From NCBI GenBank assembly GCA_951217055.1, contig OX578276.1, positions 119,668,979 through 119,732,978 on the forward strand: DNA of 64,000 nucleotides, in the 5' to 3' direction. The stretch is from Gerris lacustris. Its lineage: Eukaryota; Arthropoda; Insecta; Hemiptera; Gerridae. The notes beneath the pieces are model-generated. The model saw only the letters and a list, made by a program, of their open reading frames with translations. It had not been told where the DNA came from and searched no databases. The translations under genes were made by a program, and so were the position numbers. Of this stretch, positions 23,186 through 35,727 are shown piece by piece (position 1 is the first letter of the stretch; every line of letters begins with the position of its first letter).

Positions 23186-26100
23186 GTTCTATTTGGTCCC
23201 TTCCTCTTTTTTTCGATTATTTCACGCTGTCAGATTAAACTCTAGTTATAAGACTAGTATATATAATAGGCGTTACTCATTTTGCAACAAAAATTAAAAC
23301 TCTAGACTTAAGACAATTATTTTGTTCTTGATATTAATAAATCAGCTGATAACAGTAAATTCATTCTAAACAATGAATTTAGGTCGTCTTAAGAAAATAC
23401 ACATTGCAGGTATTGTAAAACCACGAATAGAAATTAGTTGAGCTAAGAAGTATTTCTAATACAACTTCACAAGAGTTCACACAGTTGTTGATATTATCTC
23501 AAGGATAAATGAAGTACTGGAGAACAAAAGGTTATAAACTCAGTTTCCAGTCCTCAGTGTTAAATCATTAACTACTGAAGCAAGTAGAAGCTGTGTCGAC
23601 CAGATCATTGCATTTAGCTCACAAACGTAATACAATCGATTTTGCCATTACCTCTATAACCTTTAAAATGTCACTATTTATTTTTTAAGAGAAATAAATC
23701 TATCTTGTAAAGAAAATCGTTGAAATTCCCTAAAAGTAAAAATATGGTTGTTAGTAGTACAAATTAAAGAACACAGACAAAATACAGAAGAGGCTGCTTG
23801 CATAATCATATTATTTATAATTAAAGAACAATCTCTCTTCAGATGTTTTTAAGTTTTAGTTTTATTCAAAACAATGAAAATACATGCGGTTGATATTACC
23901 TACATTTCTCTGATTTTTTAAAAAAAATATTTCACCTAGTTTGTAATTAGCAATAAAGCTAATAGCTATAAATCTGTAATATTAATACAATAATAGTACT
24001 AGTAATAATAGTGCTAGTAATTAAGATGCTGAGTCAAAGTTCATCTGAAGCTTTCATGTTAAGATTAAAAATTAAAAAGCTGCTCCACTTCCAATGTTAT
24101 CTATGCAAATCAATTTAGGTTGAAAAATAAATTCCTATGCAAAATCAAGATTTCTTATTTCTTTTTTTTTTTAAATTATAACGGTCTTTTATTTCCCTGT
24201 TTTTCAACTTTAAATATAGTAATTTTTTTTTTTACTAATGAATATTCATTAAGAATTGTAATAAAAGGTTATATAAAAATATAACCTTTTTTATTATTTT
24301 AAATTCATATTTATTTGTAAGTTAAGCTAATAACTTTTAGAAACTTTTTTTTTTATTAAGTAAGGATGGTGACAAATATATACACATGTTAATAATTTTA
24401 ATCATACATTTCAATCATATATATATAATTTCTAACAAGAAATAATATATTTTAAATAATTTTTCTAAGATAATTTAGAAAAACACGAATTTCTTAATTA
24501 AAACATTAGATTATACTAAATCTTAAAAGATACTGTTATGAATAGAGAATACTCATGTATCGGTCTCTTGCGTTTGGCATGCGCTATGAATACTAATTAA
24601 TAAGCGCAAATAATATAATTGGCAAACATTTAATTTTATGAAATTTCTTCAGAAATTGTGAATTAAATTTGGTTGTATAGTTTTAGTTTAGAGAAGGTCC
24701 TCTTTAACTAGCCTTCTATCAAATTTTCCACAAAATCTATTAATTCAATAGTAAATTTTATAATGAACTATAATGGTTTAAGTTCTTTAAAGATCTCATA
24801 AAAATTATTTAAAAAATAAATATCTGATAGTTTACTTTTTCACTCCTTCTCCGAATGAAGGTAAGGTATCTATTGTTTTTATTAGCAAAAGTTCATAAAA
24901 CAATTAAACATTTCCTGATTGCTCTGAAGTTTGCATCGACTATACCTCTTTATAAGACCAACATTTTTACTGAATTTTGTTTTTATATCTGCCGCAATTT
25001 TTGAAAATATTAACTTCACTAAAAAATTAAACTGATACTTGACACTCGTTGGTTTAACTGACTCTTGTGTTAATTTAATGTAATGTAGGAACACTTGTTG
25101 AATAAAACGGTGTTTGTATTTGGTTTAATAGTATAATTGCCATGGTCAAAAGACCGTTAACTGGTCTAATTTGGAAGTTGTTGAACCGTAATAAGCTCGC
25201 TCAACCGTATCTATGAACTGTGTCATTTCTTTTTCTCCTAAATTGATAGATCAAATCATATAAGTATGAATCGAATATTGAAAAATATAATCTACTTTTA
25301 AATTAATTTTGTCTTCAGTTTGATTCTATTCAATCAAATATGTTATTTGCAACCATATTTCTTAGAATTTAATCACACATAATGCAACTTTATTTACATT
25401 TTTTCAAAATGTAAATGATTCTATTAAATTTTGCTTAATATTTCATTCATACTTTTAAAGAAAAATGTTAATAGAAGTTTTTCAGTAACTTCTCTAGTAA
25501 ACTTATTTCGTTTTTTTAACCTTTTCCAATAATAGATTTTAATAGTTCTCTCTCCAGAGAATGAATTAGTGTCGTGCTGACCTTTGCCTTTGTTGGAAAC
25601 TGACCTATATCTAATAAATGATCTTTCTGATGCATTTAAGAAATTTCTTGGTCCATAATTACACACACCCTTGTCTAAGTTTGAATGATAACTAACACTA
25701 GAGATGATTACAGTCCAACTCATGGTAAATATGTACGGTAAAAAATGGTTTCATCACTTAACTTCTTAAAGTCGTAACTCGTTCTTTAGTCAATTTCTTA
25801 AAGTCTCCTCATTTAAAACAGAAGATGTGAATTCATCATTTTTCACTTACAGAGCTAAAATCACTCTTATTAATAATTGAGGTACAGCTTTCTTTTGGTC
25901 AATATATAATAATTAAATAATAATAAACATAATTAAGTTTTTAATCTTTGCAAATGCTTTTGGTAGTTGCTGGCTAACATCGGACTTCGAATCTTTTTGA
26001 AATGTATAGTAGTTTTTAGTAGTTAGAGGGGATAGTAGTTTTTAGTTCTAGTTGACTGGACCAAGTAGATCGGATTACAATCCTATCCCAAAAACCTACG

Positions 26101-26860
26101 AAACCTTTATATCTACGGATTGTATATATTGATGATGTAATTGAAAGCTAAATCAATAGCAGCTATTACATTTAATTCTAAATATTTTAGAAAAGACTTT
26201 GAATAGCTAGTCTCCAAGCACAATTATTCTACGAATTCAGAGTCTTTAATTATATTATTGCATATTAATATTATTATAATTAATAGATTTTAACATTGCT
26301 TAATTTATCGTTTATAACATATGCCATTCAAGATGTAAAAGAACTATTTGACGTCAATAGAATTAAATTATAATTGGATTGACTTGGATTTCTACTTTTC
26401 AGCGAATCTAATTATTATTTAGACAACTTATTTCATCATTAGAGCCATTCATGATGACGTGTTGCCCATTCATTAAAATATATAATTCCAAATCCGGATG
26501 ATTTTTTAAAAGCGGAAGAGTACATTTCATATAATTATAATGTTCCTAGTGCGTAATTTGTTATACTGGTTTAGTTTCCCCAGTTTAAAAAGTACAATTT
26601 TATCTTTTCATTAACTAATTGAGTTTTTCTAATCCTTATTTTTATGGAGTGTTTCCTTTTAATTTAATAAAAAAAGAAATAAATAATGACCAAATATATT
26701 TTAATATAAGGTTAATATTTAATAAATAAGCTATAATTAAAATTTAGTACAATATGTGTTAATAACGATATATAAATAGGTATATTTATTTTACATTATA
26801 TAATTATGTATTGGTAAAAATAACTCATATTGAAATAAAAATGCAGTTTCTTCCTCTTAA
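23186..26860. other. AT-rich DNA, no gene seen
   Basis: No coding region, RNA gene or element end is supported. The frames at 24882-25094 and 25424-25723 (minus) lack recognisable motifs. ATAGTAGTTTTTAG is repeated near 26007 and 26031. Confidence 0.5.
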
Positions 26861-27049
26861 CCTCTTAATTTTTAAGATATTTATTTATTTTTTATGTAAA
26901 AGAGGAACAGTGGACATTTACAATACATACCAAAAAAAAAAAAAATTAAAAAAATCATTATGAAACAAAATTAACATCACTTAAATGACGACCTTTATTT
27001 CCCCTGCACTGCTCACTTCGATAACTCACAAGTGATGCCAACTACGCCA

Positions 27050-27470
27050 ACATGAAGTTTGTCATCGCTCTTTCCAAGGTTTGGCGAGGGATCGCGTGGA
27101 TTTCTCTCTGAATATTCACTCGCAATTCTGCCAAATTTCGAGGCTTCTCAAGATAAATCTTTTCCTTAAGGTAGCTTCACTAACACTAATTAAAATCACA
27201 CGTGGACAGAACTACCATGGAATGTCTCCTCGAAGCGAGATTAACTTACCGGGAAATGATTTTCTTAGCTGGGCCATAGACACACGTGTAGTATGCAGTT
27301 GCCCCATCCTGCTGAAAATCGGCTGCACCGCAACTGAGGAAGGAGGAATCGTCGTATTGTAGCGCTCGGAATTAACTGTCGCAGTAGGGCCGTTCTCCTA
27401 AAAAAATACGACTGCAGCCCAGACGCTTACCCTTTCGCTGTAGAGACGCCATGGAAGAAGCTCTTGTGGA
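27050..27470 (-). pseudogene. Degenerate transposase fragment (Tc1/mariner-IS630, DDE type), left unit
   Basis: Reading the minus strand from 27397 down gives ENGPTATVNSERYNTTI (27397-27346), ADFQQDGATA (27323-27294), MAQLRKSFPGKLISLRGDIP with W then a stop (27277-27212), and, after a gap, LKEKIYLEKPRNLAELRVN and the following IQREIHAIPRQTLERAMTNF (27170-27050). The order and motifs (VNSERY, FQQDGATAH, FPG..IS.RGD.PW, then the PR..AEL..NI..EI C-terminus) are those of the DDE_3-type transposases common in insects. The pieces lie in different frames, and the usual PRSPDL...DFFLWG segment is missing. It is non-functional. Confidence 0.75.
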
Positions 27471-27525
27471 TTATTTAGGGCCCAATCAAGGAAATTTTTG
27501 TTTATTTACACAACCGTTACTACGA

Positions 27526-27618
27526 GAGAATAATCATAGAGAAATTCATGCGATCCCTCGCCAAACCTTGGAAAAAGGGATGACAAACTTCGCCAACCGA
27601 CTCAAGCAGTGCAGGTAA
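27526..27618 (+). pseudogene. Transposase C-terminus, right unit (+ strand)
   Basis: The + strand reads REIHAIPRQTLEKGMTNFAN followed by RLKQCR and TAA at 27616-27618. A GGRHLSD-encoding stretch follows in frame. It is the mirror image of the minus-strand C-terminus at 27050-27170 and keeps the ending (NRLKQC) that the left unit has mutated. Only about 30 codons remain. Confidence 0.7.
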
Positions 27619-27698
27619 AATGGTGGTCGTCATTTAAGTGATATTATGTTTGCTTCATAATGATTTTGTTTTTAACATTTTTGGTATGTTTATTATAC

Positions 27699-27703
27699 AT
27701 TTC
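27699..27703 (+). repeat. Gypsy target duplication, left copy (ATTTC)
   Basis: ATTTC directly before the 5' LTR equals 32432-32436 directly after the 3' LTR. The opposite arm of the surrounding palindrome shows the uninterrupted sequence with a single copy, which confirms the insertion point. Confidence 0.85.
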
Positions 27704-27801
27704 TGTAGTAGAGTGAATGACATTGTCGTGTCATGTCAGGTATTATTGTTAGATTGAGAAAATATATAAAACTGTTAATTTCCACTGTTAAATATCTTAC
27801 A
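27704..27801 (+). repeat. Gypsy 5' LTR (98 bp)
   Basis: It starts TGTAGTAGAGTGAATGACAT and ends AAATATCTTACA. By eye it is identical along its length to 32334-32431. The TTGGCGACGAGG directly downstream is the likely primer-binding site. At 98 bp the LTR is very short for a Gypsy element. Confidence 0.9.
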
Positions 27802-27814
27802 ATTGGCGACGAGG

Positions 27815-28555
27815 ATGCCTTACAAAAAATCAGATAGACGACAGCAACCAGGGACATCCAATGAAGGGAGTAATAATGAAAATAATGATAGACTAAGTAA
27901 TGAAAATAATTATAGACTAAATAATTTTAAATTTGATAACTTTGACAGTGAAATAGAAAGTTGGAAGTACTATATCCAACGATTTGAACTGGAACTATCA
28001 CTTCACGGGTTATTGAATCCTACTAGTCAAGATGAGAAAGGAATAAGAAAGAAACTCTTTCTATCTCGTATAGGTCCACAGGCTTTTAAGATGTTAGTAG
28101 ACCATTGCTTCCCTGAAAACATTTTAAACTTTAGTTATGACGATATAAAAAAAATATTATCCAACTACTACATTCAAACTTCTTGTGTACTTGCAGAAAG
28201 GGTAGCCTTTGGAAGGAGAGTTAGATCAGAAGAAGAATCAGTAACACAATACGTAGCAATTCTTAGAAATCTAGCCAGCAAATGTGAATTCGGACCTTCA
28301 TTGGATGAAAGGCTCAGAGATCAACTAGTTTTAGGAATTGGCAAGGAAACTTGGCAACAGGAATTAGTTAAGTTACATCCATCTAATACATTTACTTTAG
28401 AGGAGGTGAAAAGATCAGCATTATTATTAGAACAGGCTTCATTACACATGAATTCTATAAGGCACGCTCAAGCTAGTGCCACTGGCATTTACAGAGTAGA
28501 ACAATTAAAATCAAACTACTCCAAAGAAACAATGAATAAATTTAAAAAAAAATAA
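27815..28555 (+). pseudogene. Gypsy gag, capsid part
   Basis: The first ATG in the frame is at 27815; the frame extends back to a TTG at 27803 that is probably part of the primer-binding site. A serine/asparagine-rich start is followed by a capsid-like region (YIQRFELELSLHGL, VAILRNLASKCEFG, ERLRDQLVLGI) typical of Gypsy Gag, which packages the element's RNA in virus-like particles. The frame stops at 28553-28555, just after an A9 run at 28544-28552. The first cysteine motif (CLNCGYSLH, about 28581-28607) lies in another frame, so the gene has slipped at the A run. Whether the slip is a mutation or a programmed shift cannot be told from one copy. Confidence 0.8.
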
Positions 28556-28590
28556 AAGAACACTAGTTAAGGGTAGGGACTGTTTAAACT

Positions 28591-29469
28591 GTGGCTACAG
28601 TTTACACAAAAAAAGGGACAAGGTGCCCCGCACTGAACAGTACGTGTTTAGCATGTTCAAGAACTGGACATTTTGCAAGAGTCTGTGCAGCAACAGGGCG
28701 TGCAGAAATTATTGATACTACAAGGACTCATAGGAGCACAAGGAAGGTCGTGGAAAATTCATCAACATCCTCCTCCTCATCTGAGGATGACGCCGAAAAC
28801 AAGATAATGAACGTCAAGGCTAAGGGTAAAGCGGTTTTAACGGTTAATATAAATAATGTTGATGTTGAAATGCTGTACGACTCAGGTGCCTCACACACAG
28901 TTATTCCTAAATATATATGGAAGCAAATAGGATGTCCCTCTCTTAAGAAATGTAAAAATCTATACGCATATACAAATATTCCAATAGAGACGCTTGGGAA
29001 AACAAAAGTTTGCGTGAGGATGCAAGGGGTTACAAAGAAACTTTCGATGTACGTAGTAAAAACCAAGGACACTCCTCTATTCGGATTAAATTGGATGATA
29101 GCATTCAATCATTCCTTCCCAAATGGAATCACGTTGTGTAAGGTTAATAAAAAAAATATAGTTAAAAACAAAACATATGAAGCACTCATTGATGAAAGCT
29201 CTTTGTTGGAAAATCATAAGACCCTTTTTTCTGAGGGCACTGGGAGAGTAAAAAACTATTTTGCTAAAATCCATCTCACAAACAATGCACAACCAAAAAT
29301 ATTTCGTCCCAGACAAGTTCCTTTTGCATTAAGACCTCAAGTTGAACAAGAACTGGATCGGCTACAAAAAGAAGGGATAATTGAACCTGTAAATCCAGCT
29401 GATACTCAAATTGAGTGGGCATCCCCTATTGTAATTGCTGTAAAACCAACTGGGAAAGTGCGGATATGA
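28591..29469 (+). pseudogene. Gypsy gag-pol: zinc knuckle, protease, start of reverse transcriptase
   Basis: The frame contains a CX2CX4HX4C knuckle (CLACSRTGHFARVC, residues 19-32 from 28591) that binds nucleic acid. A serine/acidic linker follows. The aspartic protease comes next (MLYDSGASHTVIP, catalytic D97; LFGLNW near residue 165), which cuts the polyprotein. The N-terminal reverse transcriptase region (FRPRQVPFALRPQVEQELDR, EWASPIVIAVKP) follows. The frame ends in a TGA at 29467-29469, inside the conserved R-I-x-A-D-F stretch where a cysteine codon is usual; the same frame continues directly beyond. The GTG at 28591 is not a natural start; the region should be reached from gag. Confidence 0.85.
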
Positions 29470-30387
29470 GCTGATTTTAAAGTGACCATAAACAAATATG
29501 TTGCACACGACCGGCATCCACTGCCACGTTTTGAAGAGGTCACTAGTAAACTCAGTGGTGGCTTACAATTTACAGCAATAGATTTAAGGGATGCTTACTT
29601 ACAAATTGAAGTTCACCCAGAATGTAGACACTATTTTATCATTACCACTCAAAAAGGCTACTTCGTTTATAGACGTCTCCCGTTTGGAGTGACAGCAGCC
29701 CCAGCAATATTCCAAAGGTTAATGGACCAACTACTAGGAGACATGGAAGGAGTGGCGTGCTACTTAGATGACGTAGTGGTGACGGGAAAGACAAGAGAAG
29801 AACACATGAGAAGAGTTAACGAAGTTCTAAATCGGTTAGAAAGAGCTGGAATGAAAGTAAACAAGGAAAAGTGTAAGTGGCTACAAAATTCAATAAACTA
29901 TCTGGGACACCGAATCGACAAAGAGGGAATACATCCGACATTAGAAAAAATAAAAGCTGTAAAGGAAATGCCCATGCCAGAAAATGTAACTCAACTCCGA
30001 GCATTCTTAGGATCCATAAACTACTACGGAAGATTTATAGAACACTTACAAACACATTGTGCACCATTACATAGATTAATCAAAAAAGGAGCTAAATGGA
30101 ACTGGACCAATAATGATAAAGAAATTTTTAATAAACTTAAAAATATTTTGTCGTCTTCTAAATTCCTTGCACATTACAATGCCAATCTACCAATCATTCT
30201 TTCAACAGACGCCAGTGATTACGGAGTTGGTGCTGTACTTTTTCATCAATACCCTAACAAATCAGTTTTACCGATCGCTTATGCTTCAAGATCTTTAAAA
30301 CACTCAGAGAGAAAATATTCCGCAATAGGTAAAGAAGCTTTAGCTATTATTTTTGGAGTAAACAAATTTCACCAGTATTTATTTTGA
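29470..30387 (+). pseudogene. Gypsy reverse transcriptase and RNase H
   Basis: This continues the frame of the preceding entry after the TGA. Counting residues from 29482, the reverse transcriptase palm has D34 in TAIDLRDAYLQIEV, then RRLPFGVTAAPAIFQRLMD and the catalytic YLDD (D96, D97). The tether and RNase H region follow with FLGSINYYGRFIEHL, STDASDYGVGAVLFH (D243) and GKEALAIIFGVNKFHQYL (E285). These enzymes copy element RNA to DNA and remove the RNA strand. The frame ends at 30385-30387, where several codons seem to be missing and the frame changes; RNase H continues in the next entry. Confidence 0.9.
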
Positions 30388-31223
30388 AAACTGATCACAA
30401 ACCTTTAGAAAAGATTTTTGGAGAAAATTCTGAACTACCTAAAACTGCAGCTAATAGATTATCGAGGTGGGCCATACACTTAAGTAATTATAATTATTCA
30501 ATAGAGCACATACCAGGTTCAGAGAATTGCCCAGCAGATGCTTTATCGAGACTTCCAACAAAAGAGTGTGAAAGGAATAAAATTGAAAAACTCGGATCAG
30601 TTAAAAAAGCACACATATTAAACCTAAGATTGATGGAAGTTCCAGTAACTACAAGAAATTTACAAAGAGAAACGAGAGTGGACGGAGTCACTGGAAAACT
30701 TATTGATTATACACAGAGAGGCTGGCCAAAGAAAGATGAAGTGGAATTAGAAATCCTAAAATATTTTGACAAACGGGAGGAGCTGTCTTTCGAAAAAGGG
30801 ATGCTTATGTGGCATGGAAGACTGGTGATTCCAGCAAAACTTAGGAAGTCCGTACTTAAGCACTTACATGAAGGACATCCAGGTTGCAGTGCTATGAAGT
30901 CACAGGCTAGACTTGTAGTTTGGTGGCCAGGCCTCGACAAAGAGATAGAAGAATTTGTTAAAGGTTGTAAGAAATGTCAAAGCACGCGCGATAAGACACC
31001 AGAAGCACCATTATTTTCTTGGACTCCGCCACCAGAAGCTTGGTCAAGACTTCATATTGACTATATGGGACCATTTCACGGACGACATTGGCTTATCGTA
31101 GTTGATTCTTTTTCGAAATGGATAGAAGTAGCACCAACATTAAAAACAACATCTAAAGATACAATTGAATTATTAAATGAAATATTTTGCAGGTTTGGTC
31201 TCCCAAGATCCATTGTTAGTTAA
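30384..31223 (+). pseudogene. Gypsy RNase H end and integrase, N-terminal part
   Basis: It opens with KTDHKPLEKIFG and HIPGSENCPADALSR, the last RNase H motifs. Integrase follows: an HHCC zinc-binding head (LKHLHEGHPGC, H160/H165, and GCKKCQ, C195/C198), then the core with its first catalytic aspartate (LHIDYMGPF, D226) and DSFSKWIEVAPT. The frame ends at FGLPRSIVS, because the inserted Penelope-like element begins with TAA at 31221-31223. The rest of the integrase lies beyond that insertion. Integrase joins the new DNA copy to the chromosome. Confidence 0.9.
31209..31220 (+). repeat. 12-bp target duplication, left copy
   Basis: TCCATTGTTAGT equals 31781-31792. It encodes the same four integrase residues (SIVS) on both sides of the insertion. 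Confidence 0.9.
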
Positions 31224-31780
31224 CAATTTTCTCTACGGAAATATTTGGCCTTGTATAGGGTTTTGTTTGGAAAAGGTATTTTATATATTAAATATAAAAC
31301 ATAACTTTTCTTTTTTTATAAAATGTGCTATATTTCGCCCTCCACATTGGGGCTTCTTCAGGCTATAACATATAAACAATTTTTGACAAATGAATAGATT
31401 ATTCAGAAATTTAAAATTTCTTTAAAATTAAATTATAGTTAACAATTTTTAACAAATAGAAATTTCTTTAAAATTAAATTATTAAATTAATTTTAAAGAA
31501 ATTTCTATTTGTTAAAAATTGTTAACTATAATTTAATTTTAAAGAAATTTTAAATTTCTGAATAATCTATTAATTTGTCAAAAATTGTTTATATGTTATA
31601 GCCTGAAGAAGCCCCAATGTGGAGGGCGAAATATAGCACATTTTATAAAAAAAGAAAAGTTATGTTTTATATTTAATATATAAAATACCTTTTCCAAACA
31701 AAACCCTATACAAGGCCAAATATTTCCGTAGAGAAAATTGTTAATGAAAATTCATGGGTTCAAAACTACAAGATAAAGAA
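31221..31780. mobile_element. Penelope-like fold-back insertion (560 bp) in the Gypsy integrase
   Basis: A near-perfect palindrome runs from 31220 to 31744 (arms ~260 bp, TAACAATTTTCTCTACGG against CCGTAGAGAAAATTGTTA). A 36-base non-palindromic tail follows (31745-31780), then the second copy of the 12-bp target duplication. Each arm holds CTGAAGA...GGGCGAAATATAGC (31603-31637 on +, 31331-31361 on minus). This resembles the hammerhead ribozyme core reported in the terminal repeats of Penelope-like elements. An inverted pair of such terminal repeats, a tail of about 36 bases and a target duplication over 10 bp all fit that class. There is no coding sequence. Confidence 0.65.
31603..31631 (+). 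ncRNA. Hammerhead-like ribozyme core, + strand arm
   Basis: CTGAAGA (31603-31609), then GCCC...GGGC able to form stem II, then GAAA (31628-31631). The mirror copy is on the minus strand at 31333-31361. Stems I and III were not convincingly paired, so self-cleavage is unproven. Confidence 0.4.
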
Positions 31781-32338
31781 TCCATTGTTAGTGATAATGG
31801 TCCACAATTTACATCAGCAGAATTCAAAGTTTTCTGTAAAGGAAATAATATTCGCCACATTAAAGTAACTCCATACCACCCGAGATCAAATGGTTTGGCA
31901 GAAAGAGCGGTGAAAACAGTAAAACGCCGGATGGAAGCAGCCCTTAAAGGAACAACAGATTACAAGGCAAGCTTGAGAGAGGTCCTACTAAGTCTACACA
32001 CTTCAGAATCAACCTCAACTGGAAGGAGTCCAGGAGAACTTATGTTCGGACGAAGGTTGAGGACCAAATTAGAGCTACTTAAGCCGTCTGCATTTAACGA
32101 CATAATGGACAATCAGCTGAAGCAGAAAATATACCATGACCAGAATTCAAAAGAAAAACTTTTTCAAATAGGTGATCCTGTGTGGGTTCTAAACGAAGAA
32201 GGTCGGAAGTGGAAGGAAGGAGTAATTAGAACAGCCAATGGTCCACTCTCATTTGAAGTTGAAGTAGAAGGACATCAGTTGAGAAGGAAGCACGCTGACC
32301 ACTTACGGCCTCGGAAAGAGGGAGGGGGAGAAGTGTAG
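31781..32338 (+). pseudogene. Gypsy integrase, C-terminal part
   Basis: Real coding sequence resumes at 31781 in the second copy of the target duplication; the ATG at 31754 and the nine codons after it belong to the inserted tail. The core continues with SIVSDNGPQFTSAEF (second catalytic Asp) and YHPRSNGLAERAVKTVKRRM (catalytic Glu). The two acidic residues are separated by exactly 35 residues, as in canonical integrases. A C-terminal region with GDPVWVLNEEGRKWKEGVI and LRRKHADHLRPR follows, typical of the Gypsy integrase tail. The stop TAG is at 32336-32338, just inside the 3' LTR. Confidence 0.9.
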
Positions 32339-32431
32339 TAGAGTGAATGACATTGTCGTGTCATGTCAGGTATTATTGTTAGATTGAGAAAATATATAAA
32401 ACTGTTAATTTCCACTGTTAAATATCTTACA
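32334..32431 (+). repeat. Gypsy 3' LTR (98 bp)
   Basis: It starts TGTAGTAGAGTG after a purine-rich tract and ends ATCTTACA. The target duplication ATTTC (32432-32436) follows. It matches the 5' LTR at 27704-27801 without a visible difference. Confidence 0.9.
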
Positions 32432-32485
32432 ATTTCCACTGTTCTTCTTTTAAATTAAAAATAAATATCTCAAAAATTAATTGAG
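32432..32485. mobile_element. Outer end of the mariner-type palindrome, beyond the Gypsy insertion
   Basis: After ATTTC, the stretch CACTGTTCTTCTTTTAAATT... to AAAAATTAATTGAG is the reverse complement, with differences, of 26861-26915. It restores the right arm interrupted at 27703. Confidence 0.75.
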
Positions 32486-33060
32486 TTCCCCCGTTTTCAA
32501 AAACCGTCAGGATTGACTGCCAGACCCTGTATTTATCGATTCTCAAAACTGAGTTATGGGCTGAGTGATGAATCTATCTGGTATACTAGATAATTTATTT
32601 TATTAATATTAATATAATGCAGTGTGTATCTAAAACCTAACCCAGTGGTCTGATGAGGAAGAGAATTTGTGAAATAAATAGATCTGACTAAAGTGGTTGA
32701 TTTTGGAATATAACTACATATTTTTTAAAGAGAAGAATTCTTACGCTATTATTTTGCTTATAAAGTTTTAATAATATAATTACAGCTAAATTACTTCAAG
32801 GTATAACTAAAGAAAATGAAAATAATCTTCTGCCAAATTATTATCTTTTTAAAATTATAATTTTATTTTCGAATTGTCGAGTTATATTGTATAAAATTAT
32901 TATTGTTAATATTATCAATATAAAATAAGTCAGTATAATAGCTCTATAATTTCCGAATTGAAAATGTAACTTAAAAAATAAATTAAAATTCAAAATTGGA
33001 ATTGAAATAAAACTTTAACTTAAATATTTTTGATTCTGATTCCAAATCTGTGGTATGAAG
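32486..33060. other. AT-rich DNA, no gene seen
   Basis: No supported feature. Confidence 0.5.
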
Positions 33061-33410
33061 CAATAGGATGAACCGTTATATCATTTCTATTTCAAGCCGT
33101 AGTGGAGGGTTGTGTGAAGATAAAATGAACCAGGAACAAGGAAGGTTTAATAACGACCCCGGCTACCCAACAAGCTGTTCCGATTCGTTGGCCGGAAGAT
33201 TGATGGCAATTGGAAAAGTGATTTAGACCGTGTGGAACTCAGGCCCAATGGCTCTCGGGTTAAAAGGGTAGAAATACGCTATGATGAATGGGCTTAAGCG
33301 CCAACAATCCTACTGTGTATCTCTGCAGATAGGATCGTGTTGCTACAGTGGAGGCTTGTCGAGGAATGAGCTCCAAGCAGCCTTCCTCCGAGTTTAACAT
33401 TTTTTATACC
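33061..33410. repeat. GC-richer block, probable fragment of an unidentified repeat
   Basis: It stands out by composition (GACCCCGGCTACCCAACAAG, GGAACTCAGGCCCAATGGCT, AGGATCGTGTTGCTACAGTG). Frames are short on both strands and no conserved motif was recognised. It could be a LINE untranslated region or an old pseudogene. Confidence 0.3.

Positions 33411-35727
<2,317 letters not shown>

Larger units (their letters stand above)
26861..27703. mobile_element. Palindromic Tc1/mariner-IS630-type transposon remnant (left arm, centre and most of right arm)
   Basis: The left arm (26861-~27120) and right arm (~27535-27703, resuming at 32437-32485 after the Gypsy element) are reverse complements. Shared blocks include AAGAACAGTGG, GGTATGT, ATCATTATGAA, ATCACTTAAATGACGACC and CCAAGGTTTGGCGAGGGATC. 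Each arm carries the 3' end of a transposase gene reading outward, so the structure is two element 3' ends joined back to back. About 890 bp in all without the Gypsy element. The unpaired centre carries further transposase sequence on the minus strand only. Confidence 0.75.
27699..32436 (+). mobile_element. Ty3/Gypsy retrotransposon, full-length but disabled
   Basis: Order from left to right: 5' LTR, gag, protease, reverse transcriptase, RNase H, integrase, purine-rich tract (GAAAGAGGGAGGGGGAGAAG, 32314-32333), 3' LTR. No envelope-like frame is present. Coding damage is visible at A-rich runs near 28544-28552 and 28608-28616 (frame changes), at a TGA at 29467-29469, at a frame change near 30380, and at a 560-bp insertion in the integrase at 31221-31780. 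The two LTRs look identical despite this damage. Confidence 0.9.

Noticed and set aside
27081..27362. 93-codon + frame in the mariner-type palindrome
   Set aside because: The opposite strand carries recognisable transposase motifs; the + frame is its shadow.
28728..29108. 126-codon minus frame inside Gypsy protease
   Set aside because: Antisense to the protease frame, which has a clear DSGA motif.
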